32,623 nucleotides of DNA from Bacillota bacterium (GTDB lineage: Bacteria; Bacillota; Clostridia; Peptostreptococcales; Anaerovoracaceae). The notes beneath the pieces are model-generated. The model did not search any database. It was not told the DNA's origin and saw only the letters and a list, made by a program, of their open reading frames with translations. Both the position numbers and the translations under genes were made by a program. Shown in pieces: positions 22,653-30,140 of the stretch. How positions within the stretch are numbered: the stretch's first letter is position 1; every line of letters starts with the position of its first letter. The stretch is from positions 1-32,623 of the forward strand of contig JAQXGH010000026.1 in the NCBI GenBank assembly GCA_029006195.1, read 5' to 3'.

Positions 22653-24068
22653 TTATTTGATAAAGATATTTGGTCTTTCGTCAATTGGGATGTATTCATG
22701 GTGATCCTGAACATTTACATATGCAGGTCTCATCAGCTTAGCTCCGCCAACAAGTTCTTCGAGGCGGTGTGCGCACCAGCCTGAAAGTCTAGCTGTAGCG
22801 AAAAGCGGTGTTGCGATATCCATAGGGATATCCAGTGCTGAATATACGAAACCTGAATAGAGGTCGACATTAGCAGGCATAAGAACTTCCTTGCCGTGAA
22901 CTTCTGCAAATAACTCTGGAACACGTTTTTCAATGTAATCGCAGAGAAGGAAGTCTTCAATCTTATTGTTGCTGTTCGCCAGCTTCTTAGCCATTCCCTT
23001 GAGGATTTTAGCTCTAGGATCGCTCATTGTATAAATGGCATGGCCTACACCGTAAACAAGGCCTGTTCTATCATGAGCTTCTTTACGGAGAATCTTAACA
23101 AGGTAGTCATCCAGCTTAGCGTGGTTGCCAAGATCAGGAACGTGTGCCTTGATGTCATCCATCATTTTGATTACAGCGATATTAGCACCGCCGTGCTTAG
23201 GGCCCTTAAGTGAACCTACAGCAGCAGCGATAGCTGAGTATGTATCAGTACCTGTTGATGAAATAAGGTGAGTTGTAAATGATGAGTTGTTACCACCACC
23301 GTGTTCAGCATGAAGAATCATGCAAACGTCAAGAAGCTTAGCTTCCAGATCAGTATATTCACCTGTTGGTCTAATCATTCTCAGGATATTTTCTGATGTG
23401 CTCAGTTCTGGAATAGGGTTGTGCAGGTGAAGGCTTTTGTTATCATAAAATGTACTCTTTGCCTGATATGCGTATGAAATCAGAGCAGGGAAGTAGCCGA
23501 TGAGGCTGATTGACTGACGAAGTACATTTGAAATTGAAATGTCATCTGGATTATTGTCGTAGCAATAAAGAGCCAGAACGCTTCTTGCCAGCTTATTCAT
23601 AATGTTGTTTGAAGGTGCAGTCAGAATCATGTCACGTGCAAATCCGTGAGGAAGTGAACGGTGCTTTCCGATTTCCTGATTGAATACTTCAAGTTCTCTT
23701 GTTGTAGGCAACGTACCCATGAGGAGCAAGAATGTTGCTTCTTCAAATCCGAAACGGTTCTCTGCGACAGCATGGTTAACGATGTCTTCGATGCTATAGC
23801 CTCTGTAATAAAGTTTGCCTTCGCATGGGATTTTATTTCCCTGTTCATCTGTATCATAGCCCTTAACTTCACCGATGTTTGTGAGTCCAACGACAACACC
23901 AGTACCGTTTGAATTTCTAAGGCCACGCTTTACATCGTACTTGGAGTAAAGTGTGTTATCGATAGTATTTGTTTCTGCAATAAACTTTGCGCCTGCTTCA
24001 AAAGGGTTATTTACTAAATGTTTATTGCTTTTCGTTGGTTTTGATAATCCTTTCAATTTTTCGAGCAT
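22653..24068 (-). CDS. gltA: Citrate synthase
   Basis: Condenses oxaloacetate and acetyl-CoA to citrate. The catalytic residues are recognisable: His256 in HAEHGGGN, His343 in GVGHAIY and Asp402 in NVDLYSG, plus the arginine-containing ARLSGWCAHRLEE near the C-terminus. At 471 residues it is longer than the ~380-430 of most bacterial enzymes because of an N-terminal extension of about 50 residues, as in other clostridial citrate/2-methylcitrate synthases. A perfect AAGGAGG precedes the ATG. It lies only 29 bases after the PilT-type gene with no terminator between, so it is either the last gene of the pilus operon or has a promoter inside pilT. No aconitase or isocitrate dehydrogenase gene is next to it. 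Confidence 0.97.
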   Translation of the reverse strand: MLEKLKGLSKPTKSNKHLVNNPFEAGAKFIAETNTIDNTLYSKYDVKRGLRNSNGTGVVVGLTNIGEVKGYDTDEQGNKIPCEGKLYYRGYSIEDIVNHAVAENRFGFEEATFLLLMGTLPTTRELEVFNQEIGKHRSLPHGFARDMILTAPSNNIMNKLARSVLALYCYDNNPDDISISNVLRQSISLIGYFPALISYAYQAKSTFYDNKSLHLHNPIPELSTSENILRMIRPTGEYTDLEAKLLDVCMILHAEHGGGNNSSFTTHLISSTGTDTYSAIAAAVGSLKGPKHGGANIAVIKMMDDIKAHVPDLGNHAKLDDYLVKILRKEAHDRTGLVYGVGHAIYTMSDPRAKILKGMAKKLANSNNKIEDFLLCDYIEKRVPELFAEVHGKEVLMPANVDLYSGFVYSALDIPMDIATPLFATARLSGWCAHRLEELVGGAKLMRPAYVNVQDHHEYIPIDERPNIFIK

Positions 24069-24097
24069 TTATACCTCCTTGCAATCTTTTTCCCAAA

Positions 24098-25156
24098 TCA
24101 TCCTAATTTTTTGCCCAGCATTTCTGGGTTTGTAGAATATATCAACGCTGTATTACGCGTAATACGTCCTTCTTTATACAATTTCAAAAGGCTTTGATCC
24201 ATTGAAATCATGTCTGGTGTTTGTGAAGAGTAGATAAGACCCTCTATTTGAGGAACTTTATCACTTCTAATCATATTTCTGATGGCAGGTGTAACTGTCA
24301 TCACTTCAAAAGCAGGAACGATCTCGCCATCTACAGTAGGAACCAGCTGCTGTGAGATAACTGAGTTCAGTGCCATTGATAATTGAACAGCGACTTGTCT
24401 CTGCTGATTAGCAGGGAATACGTCGATGATTCGGTCTATTGTATTGGCTGCGCCTATTGTGTGCAGCGTTGAGAAGAGAAGGTGACCTGTTTCAGCTGCA
24501 GTCATTGCTACGCTGATTGTCTCATAGTCACGCATTTCTCCAAGTAAAATAACGTCAGGGCTCTGACGAAGTGCAGCCCTTAAAGCTGTAACATAATCAT
24601 CAGTATCCACATTAACTTCTCTTTGGCTAACGATACTGCTCTGGTGTTTATGAAGATGTTCAAGCGGATCCTCAAGCGTAATAATATGCTTTTTCTGAGT
24701 TTTATTTATTCTATCTATTATGCAGGCAAGTGTAGTTGACTTGCCGCTGCCTGCAGGTCCAGTAACGAGAACCATACCGTTATTTGACTCGGCCAGACTC
24801 ATTATGGATTCCGGAATACCTAGATCATCTGGGTGAGGCAGGTTGAAATTGATGATTCTGATTACAGCAGAAAGAGTGCCTCTCTGCTTATAAGCGCTTA
24901 CTCTGAATCTGGAAAGTCCAGGGATGGCAAATGAGAAGTCATCATCACCGCAAGTCTTAAGCTGCTCCATATCACGGCTGCCTGCCAGTGTATATATTTC
25001 ATGAAGAAACTGGCTGGTATCTTCAGGAAGAAGGCGTGTATCGCCTACATTTTCTATTTTATTATTCTTTCTTATTGAAATCGGCAGTCCGGCTACGATG
25101 AATACATCTGATGCGTGTTCTTCAACGGATTTCTGCAATATTTCTCTGATGTTCAT
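24098..25156 (-). CDS. pilT: PilT-type type IV pilus ATPase
   Basis: A hexameric secretion ATPase, in classic systems the retraction motor of type IV pili. The N-terminal PAS-like domain covers about 1-105. The motor domain has Walker A GPAGSGKS (133-140), an Asp box (ITLEDPLEH, 159-167), Walker B VILLGEMRD (202-210) and a His box (STLHTIGA, 229-236). The segment AIRNMIR (291-297) matches the PilT-specific AIRNLIRE signature, and at 352 residues it lacks the long N-terminal domain and zinc-binding cysteines of PilB/GspE. It is the only motor ATPase in the cluster. GGAGG precedes the ATG, 22 bases after the 117-residue gene. Confidence 0.95.
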   Translation of the reverse strand: MNIREILQKSVEEHASDVFIVAGLPISIRKNNKIENVGDTRLLPEDTSQFLHEIYTLAGSRDMEQLKTCGDDDFSFAIPGLSRFRVSAYKQRGTLSAVIRIINFNLPHPDDLGIPESIMSLAESNNGMVLVTGPAGSGKSTTLACIIDRINKTQKKHIITLEDPLEHLHKHQSSIVSQREVNVDTDDYVTALRAALRQSPDVILLGEMRDYETISVAMTAAETGHLLFSTLHTIGAANTIDRIIDVFPANQQRQVAVQLSMALNSVISQQLVPTVDGEIVPAFEVMTVTPAIRNMIRSDKVPQIEGLIYSSQTPDMISMDQSLLKLYKEGRITRNTALIYSTNPEMLGKKLG

Positions 25157-25178
25157 AAGAATTTGCCTCCAGCAGTTT

Positions 25179-25532
25179 CTACTGTAATAAATTCAATTTC
25201 TGGTTGTAATTTCTATCGGCAGTATTAACTACCATCCATTTAATTATTTTGTAACCACAGCCCTCTTTAGGAGACTTTGCAATCTCCACATCAAGGATCT
25301 GATCATCATTTATCTTAATGAGCCATGAATTTTCATCAGTCTCTTGGTGTCTAAATTTATTAATTTCTTGTTCAGCCTGGTTGCAAGCTTCGTAATAAAG
25401 AGTTTTATGGTCAGCTGCTTTCTCTGCCATATTCATATCGCTTTTAGCTGTGGATAGCGAAAGCGATGCGAAACTGATAAGGACTAAAGTGACCAGTATT
25501 ACGAGAAGGGAAGAAATGCCTAAACTTTTCAT
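25179..25532 (-). CDS. Small single-pass pilus-locus protein (PilX-like candidate)
   Basis: 117 residues: a short N-terminus, one hydrophobic helix (about 8-29), a charged amphipathic helix continuing it, then a soluble domain ending NLLQ. This is the layout of a minor pilin or of PilX/GspK-type proteins, but there is no canonical G|xxxxE prepilin cleavage site. Its ATG overlaps the TAA of the preceding gene by one base (TAATG), with GGGGAGG in that gene's end, so the two are translationally coupled. I do not recognise a family; the assignment rests on topology and position. Confidence 0.75.
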   Translation of the reverse strand: MKSLGISSLLVILVTLVLISFASLSLSTAKSDMNMAEKAADHKTLYYEACNQAEQEINKFRHQETDENSWLIKINDDQILDVEIAKSPKEGCGYKIIKWMVVNTADRNYNQKLNLLQ

Positions 25533-25951
25533 TATTTGACCTCCCCTCTGACATTGTGGGTTATATCAAGGGAATAAATTTCTCCTTTAGGCGCAGAATA
25601 TGCAAAAGCTGCAATCTCCGCCTCTATCATCCCTTTATCCGCATCTTTTACCGAAGTTTTAACTACATACATAGCCTTGCTTTTGTCGCATTCACTAAAC
25701 CTTTCATCAAAGTAAATGTCGCCTGCCAGGTCATATGCAGCCTTAGAAGTGTCGCATCCTGATATTGTTTCTGCTACACTCGAGCACTCTCTTACTGCGA
25801 AGGAGAGTGCATTGGCATCTCTTGAGATGTCATGTGCTTTAACAAACATCTGAACACAAACAGCGCTTGCCAGTGCGAAAAACAGTATTGCTATTATTAA
25901 TTCCAGCATGAGAAGACTGGAGTTTCTGGGCGTTTTAGCTTTGTTCATCAC
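25532..25951 (-). CDS. Prepilin-like protein with atypical cleavage site
   Basis: 139 residues. A basic leader (MMNKAKTPRNSS) precedes a hydrophobic helix, LLMLELIIAILFFALASAV. A glutamate sits at +5 if cleavage falls after the second Ser, as in type IV prepilins and pseudopilins, but the -1 residue is Ser rather than Gly and the +1 is Leu rather than Phe. The long first helix and small beta-rich C-terminus resemble PilV/GspI-type minor pilins. It contains two cysteines in the ectodomain (SGCDTSK and SECDKSK) that may form a disulfide. It lies 20 bases after the DUF4860 gene. Confidence 0.82.
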   Translation of the reverse strand: MMNKAKTPRNSSLLMLELIIAILFFALASAVCVQMFVKAHDISRDANALSFAVRECSSVAETISGCDTSKAAYDLAGDIYFDERFSECDKSKAMYVVKTSVKDADKGMIEAEIAAFAYSAPKGEIYSLDITHNVRGEVK

Positions 25952-25971
25952 AGAATTCTCCGTTTATAATG

Positions 25972-26448
25972 TTAATCGCATCTGTAAAGTACATTGGATT
26001 TTTCGGTAGTACCGTCATTTCCTGTACACTGGATGTGAATGATGCCGTCAGATTTGCTGCTGCTAAAATCTTTAAGATCTACAATATCTATGCCGCTGGC
26101 AGCTGTAGCACCCGAACCAGATTTGGCATAGAGTTCTTTCAGTGCGCCATCGGCGATATATATATAAGTAACATAACCTTTTTCACTATTATCCTTAATG
26201 ATTAAGGCCTGACATCCATCGAAGGAACCTACTGATATGCAGCCTTTGGAATCATTTGCGTGAATTTTCTCAGTTACATACAAAACAGCGGTGCTGCATG
26301 AATTGTTTCTGACTGAAGTCTTCGCTTTATCCTCATAAGAATCAGCTGCAAACAGCATAATCATTAAAGCTAGGATAGCGAAGGTAAAAAACAGCACAAT
26401 TGGAAAAATGAAATCGATTGTGTGTGTCTTTCTGTTAATAATCTTCAA
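25972..26448 (-). CDS. DUF4860-type membrane-anchored pilus-locus protein
   Basis: 158 residues: a basic N-terminus with RKTHTIDFIFPIVLFF leading into a single helix (about 12-34), then an extracytoplasmic domain. The RxHTIDxIFxxxLF opening and the KIHANDSKG segment fit DUF4860, which I know mainly from clostridial pilus/competence-like loci. Its role is uncharacterised and probably that of a minor pilin. The start is TTG at 26448, because GGAG lies nine bases upstream inside the last codons of the preceding gene, four bases away; the next Met is well into the helix. Two ectodomain cysteine pairs are present. Confidence 0.8.
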   Translation of the reverse strand: MKIINRKTHTIDFIFPIVLFFTFAILALMIMLFAADSYEDKAKTSVRNNSCSTAVLYVTEKIHANDSKGCISVGSFDGCQALIIKDNSEKGYVTYIYIADGALKELYAKSGSGATAASGIDIVDLKDFSSSKSDGIIHIQCTGNDGTTEKSNVLYRCD

Positions 26449-26452
26449 GGGG

Positions 26453-26749
26453 TTACTCCTTAATTTCGATTATTGTAACGCCAGGCATCATGTTTGAGCC
26501 TGATGCACGGTAATCCACGTAGAATTTATCTTCATCGTAGACGAGGCCGTAGTTTTCTTTTATGTAATCCAGGCTTTCGGGATATGAACCTTCCAGCGCA
26601 TAGCAGTTAGCTATGCTTCGCATAATGGAATTTTCGAGATTTTCCTTTTGTCTTTTGCTCTGGCCACTGGAAACAGATGAAATGCACCAGCAGAATATTG
26701 CTATAATCAGAACAAAAAGTAGTATACTGGATATCTTGATCTTAGCCAT
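26453..26749 (-). CDS. Small pseudopilin-like protein
   Basis: 98 residues: a short basic N-terminus, a hydrophobic helix (about 7-27), and an ectodomain containing NCYALEGSYPESLDYIKENYGL-type sequence. That YALEGSYP..LxxIKExYG pattern resembles the segment after the first helix in ComGC/GspG pseudopilins. There is no glutamate at the usual +5 position and no prepilin peptidase site. It may be anchored without cleavage. The ribosome binding site is GGAGGGG. It lies 22 bases after the PilC/GspF gene and is coupled to the next gene. Confidence 0.75.
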   Translation of the reverse strand: MAKIKISSILLFVLIIAIFCWCISSVSSGQSKRQKENLENSIMRSIANCYALEGSYPESLDYIKENYGLVYDEDKFYVDYRASGSNMMPGVTIIEIKE

Positions 26750-26771
26750 AAGGACCCCTCCTGATAAAGGT

Positions 26772-27827
26772 CTAAAGCGTAGACATAATACCCATAAGAG
26801 GGAGCATTACAGAAAGCAGTACTATGCCAACAATGACTGAAAGTATTATTACAAGCGATGGTTCAAGAAGCCCGATGAATCTGTTGATTCTGTCGTCAAT
26901 TTCTTCCTGATATAGAACTGCTATGTCTTCCATGGCTTTATCCTGTGACCCTGTCAGGCTTCCGATGCTTGCCATACGTGCATGCTGACCTGAGAAGATG
27001 TTTACTTCTTTAAGAGCGGAGGTGAATTCTGTGCCTCCATCCATAAGGCGTGTGCATTCACTTAATTTCTCAGCGAACGTACTGTCCTCATTAAGTTCTT
27101 TGGCTAGCTCAATGCTCCTGTCAAGAGCCTGGCCGCTTGAAAGGGATATTGCCATTGAGCTGGCAAATCTACATGCTGCTGTACATTCAAAGATGCGAGC
27201 AATAGATTTGAATTTATAACCTATTCTTTTGATTTGCTGCCTGCCTGATGCTGTTACTATTGAAAGGGTAACAAGTGCGGCAATTATGAGCAGGATCACT
27301 ACAATGAAGCAGGCAGACCTGCTTATTATTTGCCCTGCGTTCATCAAAAATGCAGAAAACCCTGTAAGTTCTGATCCAAGCTGAATCAAAACCTGGTTGA
27401 ATACAGGCATTACCTTTACCATCAAAACGATGATTACAATTGCAATCATACCTGTCATTATGAGCGGATATGTTACAGCATTTTTTATGCCCTTGGCAAT
27501 GGATTCTTCTCTTTCGTAATGAAGTGCCAGATGATGGAGCACATCGTCGAGACGTCCTGTTTCAGAACCGATTTCTATCATTTTGACAGCGTAATGCGGA
27601 AACAGACCATCCTTTGAAAGTGCGGAAGAGAAGTCGCCGGTTTCGATATAGTTATCTATAATTTGCTGGAGGACAGTTTGCTCTTCATTTGATTCAGCAG
27701 ATTCCACCATAAGAGATAGACCTTCTATAAGTGAGATGCCAGACTTAAGGATAATCTCAAGCTGCGAGCAAAATGAGGCTATTTCTACATTTGTAAATTG
27801 CTTTCCGGCTTGTCTGGAGTTTGCCAT
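26772..27827 (-). CDS. PilC/GspF-type inner-membrane platform protein
   Basis: Platform protein on which the motor ATPase acts in type IV pili and type II secretion. Two T2SSF domains are visible (about residues 15-140 and 210-340), each with the paired-helix cytoplasmic part and membrane segments (about 115-137, 165-190, 320-345). Typical motifs are SGISLIEGL, ETGRLDDVL, and in the second half SIGSLTGSQDKAMEDIA followed by the EPSLVIILSVIVGIVLLSVMLP region. At 351 residues it is slightly shorter than the usual ~400, having a short N-terminus. GGAGG precedes the ATG. Confidence 0.93.
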   Translation of the reverse strand: MANSRQAGKQFTNVEIASFCSQLEIILKSGISLIEGLSLMVESAESNEEQTVLQQIIDNYIETGDFSSALSKDGLFPHYAVKMIEIGSETGRLDDVLHHLALHYEREESIAKGIKNAVTYPLIMTGMIAIVIIVLMVKVMPVFNQVLIQLGSELTGFSAFLMNAGQIISRSACFIVVILLIIAALVTLSIVTASGRQQIKRIGYKFKSIARIFECTAACRFASSMAISLSSGQALDRSIELAKELNEDSTFAEKLSECTRLMDGGTEFTSALKEVNIFSGQHARMASIGSLTGSQDKAMEDIAVLYQEEIDDRINRFIGLLEPSLVIILSVIVGIVLLSVMLPLMGIMSTL

Positions 27828-27845
27828 GTAAGTCCTCCGTTTTTG

Positions 27846-28763
27846 TCAATAGTTATATTTAACTGTGTAGTTTGAACCGTCTCCAACGTAGTTTTTAACA
27901 CTCTTTTGTCCATTGCTGGCAGCTAGAGTCGGATCCATCAGAGACCAGTGCTTGCCATCAAATTCTATTACATTGTCTACCCATCCGGTTTCCTCTGTGT
28001 AAACGCTTATCCATGCGTGATATACAGAACCTGAATATCCCACAACCAGCTTTGTTGGAACTCCTTGTGAGCGGAGTAATGCTGTCATCAGTGATGCGTA
28101 GTCAAAACATATTCCTGATTTAGATTTTAAGGTAGAGTCGATATCTGGAATATAGTCTGCAGTTATATTCTTGGCTTTCTCATAATCATATTGGATGTTT
28201 GTGGTTACATATTCGTATACATTCTCCACGAACTTGAGGTCTGTGGTAGAACTTTCTGAAAGCTCCTTGCCTAAATCCATTGCTTCCATGCCTTTCTCGT
28301 ACCACGCATACTGGTTAGGGTAGAGGAAAGGTGTGAAATCATCATCAAGTTTGACATCGATAGTATCTGTTAAGCTCATAACATACATGTCATCTCTAAT
28401 GTTCTCAAAAACCTGTATTTCATACGAACCATCCCCTGTAGTGAGGGGATATGTTTCGTATTCTTCACTGTGCTGAGTGTATGAATATGTTTCGCCATCA
28501 GTACCTATGATCTGGACCTTGATTTTGTTTGAAAGTCCGCTCTTCACCATCAGGTAACCCTTAGATGTGTTTGAAACATCGATATTAATGCCGTTGCCCG
28601 AAATGGTCTTATCGCCTGATGCTTCAGGTTTTAAGAATTTATCTGTGCTTCCTCGGCTGTTTTGTTCATCTGTTGCAGCTTCATTTGTACCGCATGATAC
28701 AAATAAAAAGACTGCACATACTATGATGAGAAAAACATTTAAGCAACGAATTGTTCTTTTCAT
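27846..28763 (-). CDS. Transglutaminase-like lipoprotein
   Basis: A 305-residue surface lipoprotein: the signal peptide ends in FVSC (Cys24), followed by a Ser/Asp/Asn-rich linker, a beta-rich domain (about 60-140) and a transglutaminase-like core (about 170-300). The catalytic triad is Cys219 (KSGICFDYASL), His249 (YHAWISV) and Asp277 (LMDPTL), complete as in active transglutaminase/protease family members. It may crosslink, cleave or deamidate cell-surface proteins, possibly the pilins encoded next to it. It lies between the candidate anti-sigma and the PilC gene with 27- and 18-base gaps and a good GGAGG. Confidence 0.92.
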   Translation of the reverse strand: MKRTIRCLNVFLIIVCAVFLFVSCGTNEAATDEQNSRGSTDKFLKPEASGDKTISGNGINIDVSNTSKGYLMVKSGLSNKIKVQIIGTDGETYSYTQHSEEYETYPLTTGDGSYEIQVFENIRDDMYVMSLTDTIDVKLDDDFTPFLYPNQYAWYEKGMEAMDLGKELSESSTTDLKFVENVYEYVTTNIQYDYEKAKNITADYIPDIDSTLKSKSGICFDYASLMTALLRSQGVPTKLVVGYSGSVYHAWISVYTEETGWVDNVIEFDGKHWSLMDPTLAASNGQKSVKNYVGDGSNYTVKYNY

Positions 28764-28790
28764 ATATCTGCAGCCTCCTGAATTTAATAA

Positions 28791-29513
28791 TTATTGAGCT
28801 GTTAAAACAAGCTGTAGTGTATTGCCTGCTTTGTCAGGTAAAAAGATGTTTAAACTTTCATTGTTGTATTCAAATGCTATTTTTCCCTTTTTTGGATTAT
28901 CATCAAGCACCTCAGGCTTAGTTTTGTCTCCTGTAATACTTTCAGCATATATGCCGCTATAGTCTATTCCGGATTTTTCGTCGCTGAGATTTATGATGAG
29001 CTTGCCATCTAATTTCTCGTAGCTGTCCAGAACAGGAGTATCGTAATCTGCGTCAACTGTTGTTACCTGTGTTGAGATGCTGTCATACTGTTTATTTAGG
29101 AGAGAAACCTTAATTAACAGTTCTCCATTTGCATCTGGTTCAATTGAATAAATTCCCTCGTCTGTCTGGTATACAGGCACTTTGTTGCCATTTAACTCTG
29201 CTGATACATTTGAAATTGGTATGAGTGAGTTTACTGATAAGTTATATGAAATGCCATTGCTGTCATTCTGTACCGGATTAAGCGAGAGTACAGGTGCAAC
29301 AAAGAGGGCAGGGACAAGAAGGAAAATGACAATGATAACTGCGATTGCCACCTTCTGAATTGTAAATTTATCCCTTCTGTAATTGCTGTATGATTCCAGA
29401 TCTTCTAGCGGTACTGTGTTTGGCTCAACATCACATGCTTCGAAGATGTTTTGAAGCATATGGCCAGCTGAATCTGGTGATAGTAATTCTTCTTTCTTTC
29501 TCTTAAATATCAT
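28791..29513 (-). CDS. Single-pass membrane protein, candidate anti-sigma factor
   Basis: 240 residues. An N-terminal cytoplasmic part (1-53) includes a helix (AGHMLQNIFEACDV), one transmembrane helix spans about 54-76, and the rest is an extracytoplasmic beta-rich domain with repeated strands resembling a bacterial Ig-like fold (for example DTPVLDSYEKLDGKLIINLSD, then a DKAGN motif common in such folds). It starts 15 bases after the sigma-factor gene. Position and topology fit a transmembrane anti-sigma factor, but the cytoplasmic part has no zinc-binding HxxxCxxC motif and no family I recognise, so this is inference. Confidence 0.8.
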   Translation of the reverse strand: MIFKRKKEELLSPDSAGHMLQNIFEACDVEPNTVPLEDLESYSNYRRDKFTIQKVAIAVIIVIFLLVPALFVAPVLSLNPVQNDSNGISYNLSVNSLIPISNVSAELNGNKVPVYQTDEGIYSIEPDANGELLIKVSLLNKQYDSISTQVTTVDADYDTPVLDSYEKLDGKLIINLSDEKSGIDYSGIYAESITGDKTKPEVLDDNPKKGKIAFEYNNESLNIFLPDKAGNTLQLVLTAQ

Positions 29514-29528
29514 ATCGTTTGGCTCCGT

Positions 29529-30098
29529 TTAACTTGGCTGTGTCGTTTTCAAAATGTCCTTGAGGTGTTCCTGACCGTTTCTTAAGTATCGTTTGACCGT
29601 ACTCTTGCTGACATCCATTATGTCAGCTACCTCGTCAATTTTCATCTCATGGTAAAAACGCAATGTGATTGCTTGAGCTTCGGAAAACGGAAGCTTCATT
29701 ATTTGATTGAGTATGTACTCACCTTCATCGGTTTTAACGACCTGGCTTTCAGGACTGACACCCGAAGATGAGTTGTCTGCTATTACATCTGCTTCTATAG
29801 GGTTCATCTCATCGTGATATTTCTTTTGTTTCTGATAAATCTTAAAGCAGACTCTAAAGCATATCTGATTCAGCCATGCTACAAACAGCTGTGGATCGTT
29901 GATATTCTGTATTCCTTTGAGCGCTAAAATATAAGTCTCCTGCAGGGCATCCTGCGCCAGAAACTCATCTTTTAAATAACTGTACGCAAAACGATACTGC
30001 TTCCTGTAGGTTGCAGCGTATAGCTCTGCGAACGCGTTACTGTCGCCTTGTTGTGCACTTAATACAAGTGATTTTAAGTACTGATAATCTAATGCCAT
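29529..30098 (-). CDS. ECF-type RNA polymerase sigma factor
   Basis: 189 residues with the two-domain structure of extracytoplasmic-function sigma factors. Region 2 covers about 14-80 (FAELYAATYRKQYRFAYSYL, then AQDALQETYILALKGI). Region 4 covers about 130-185 (LPFSEAQAITLRFYHEMKIDEVADIMDVSKSTVKRYL, a helix-turn-helix). Region 3 is absent. It probably directs transcription of its own operon (membrane protein, transglutaminase, pilus genes). The ATG has no Shine-Dalgarno: the 15 bases before it read CGACATTATAGTATT. The start is nonetheless supported, because region 2 begins right after it. See the promoter entry. Confidence 0.93.
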   Translation of the reverse strand: MALDYQYLKSLVLSAQQGDSNAFAELYAATYRKQYRFAYSYLKDEFLAQDALQETYILALKGIQNINDPQLFVAWLNQICFRVCFKIYQKQKKYHDEMNPIEADVIADNSSSGVSPESQVVKTDEGEYILNQIMKLPFSEAQAITLRFYHEMKIDEVADIMDVSKSTVKRYLRNGQEHLKDILKTTQPS

Positions 30099-30101
30099 AA
30101 T

Positions 30102-30130
30102 ACTATAATGTCGATTTAATAAACGTAAAC
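30102..30130 (-). promoter_or_regulatory. Promoter candidate at the sigma-factor start, possibly leaderless
   Basis: On the - strand GTTTAC (30130-30125), a 17-base spacer, and TATAGT (30107-30102). The -10 element ends only three bases before the ATG, so the transcript would begin at or within the start codon. No Shine-Dalgarno is present. An upstream promoter through the GGDEF gene is the alternative. Confidence 0.4.
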
Positions 30131-30140
30131 ACTATTTTTT

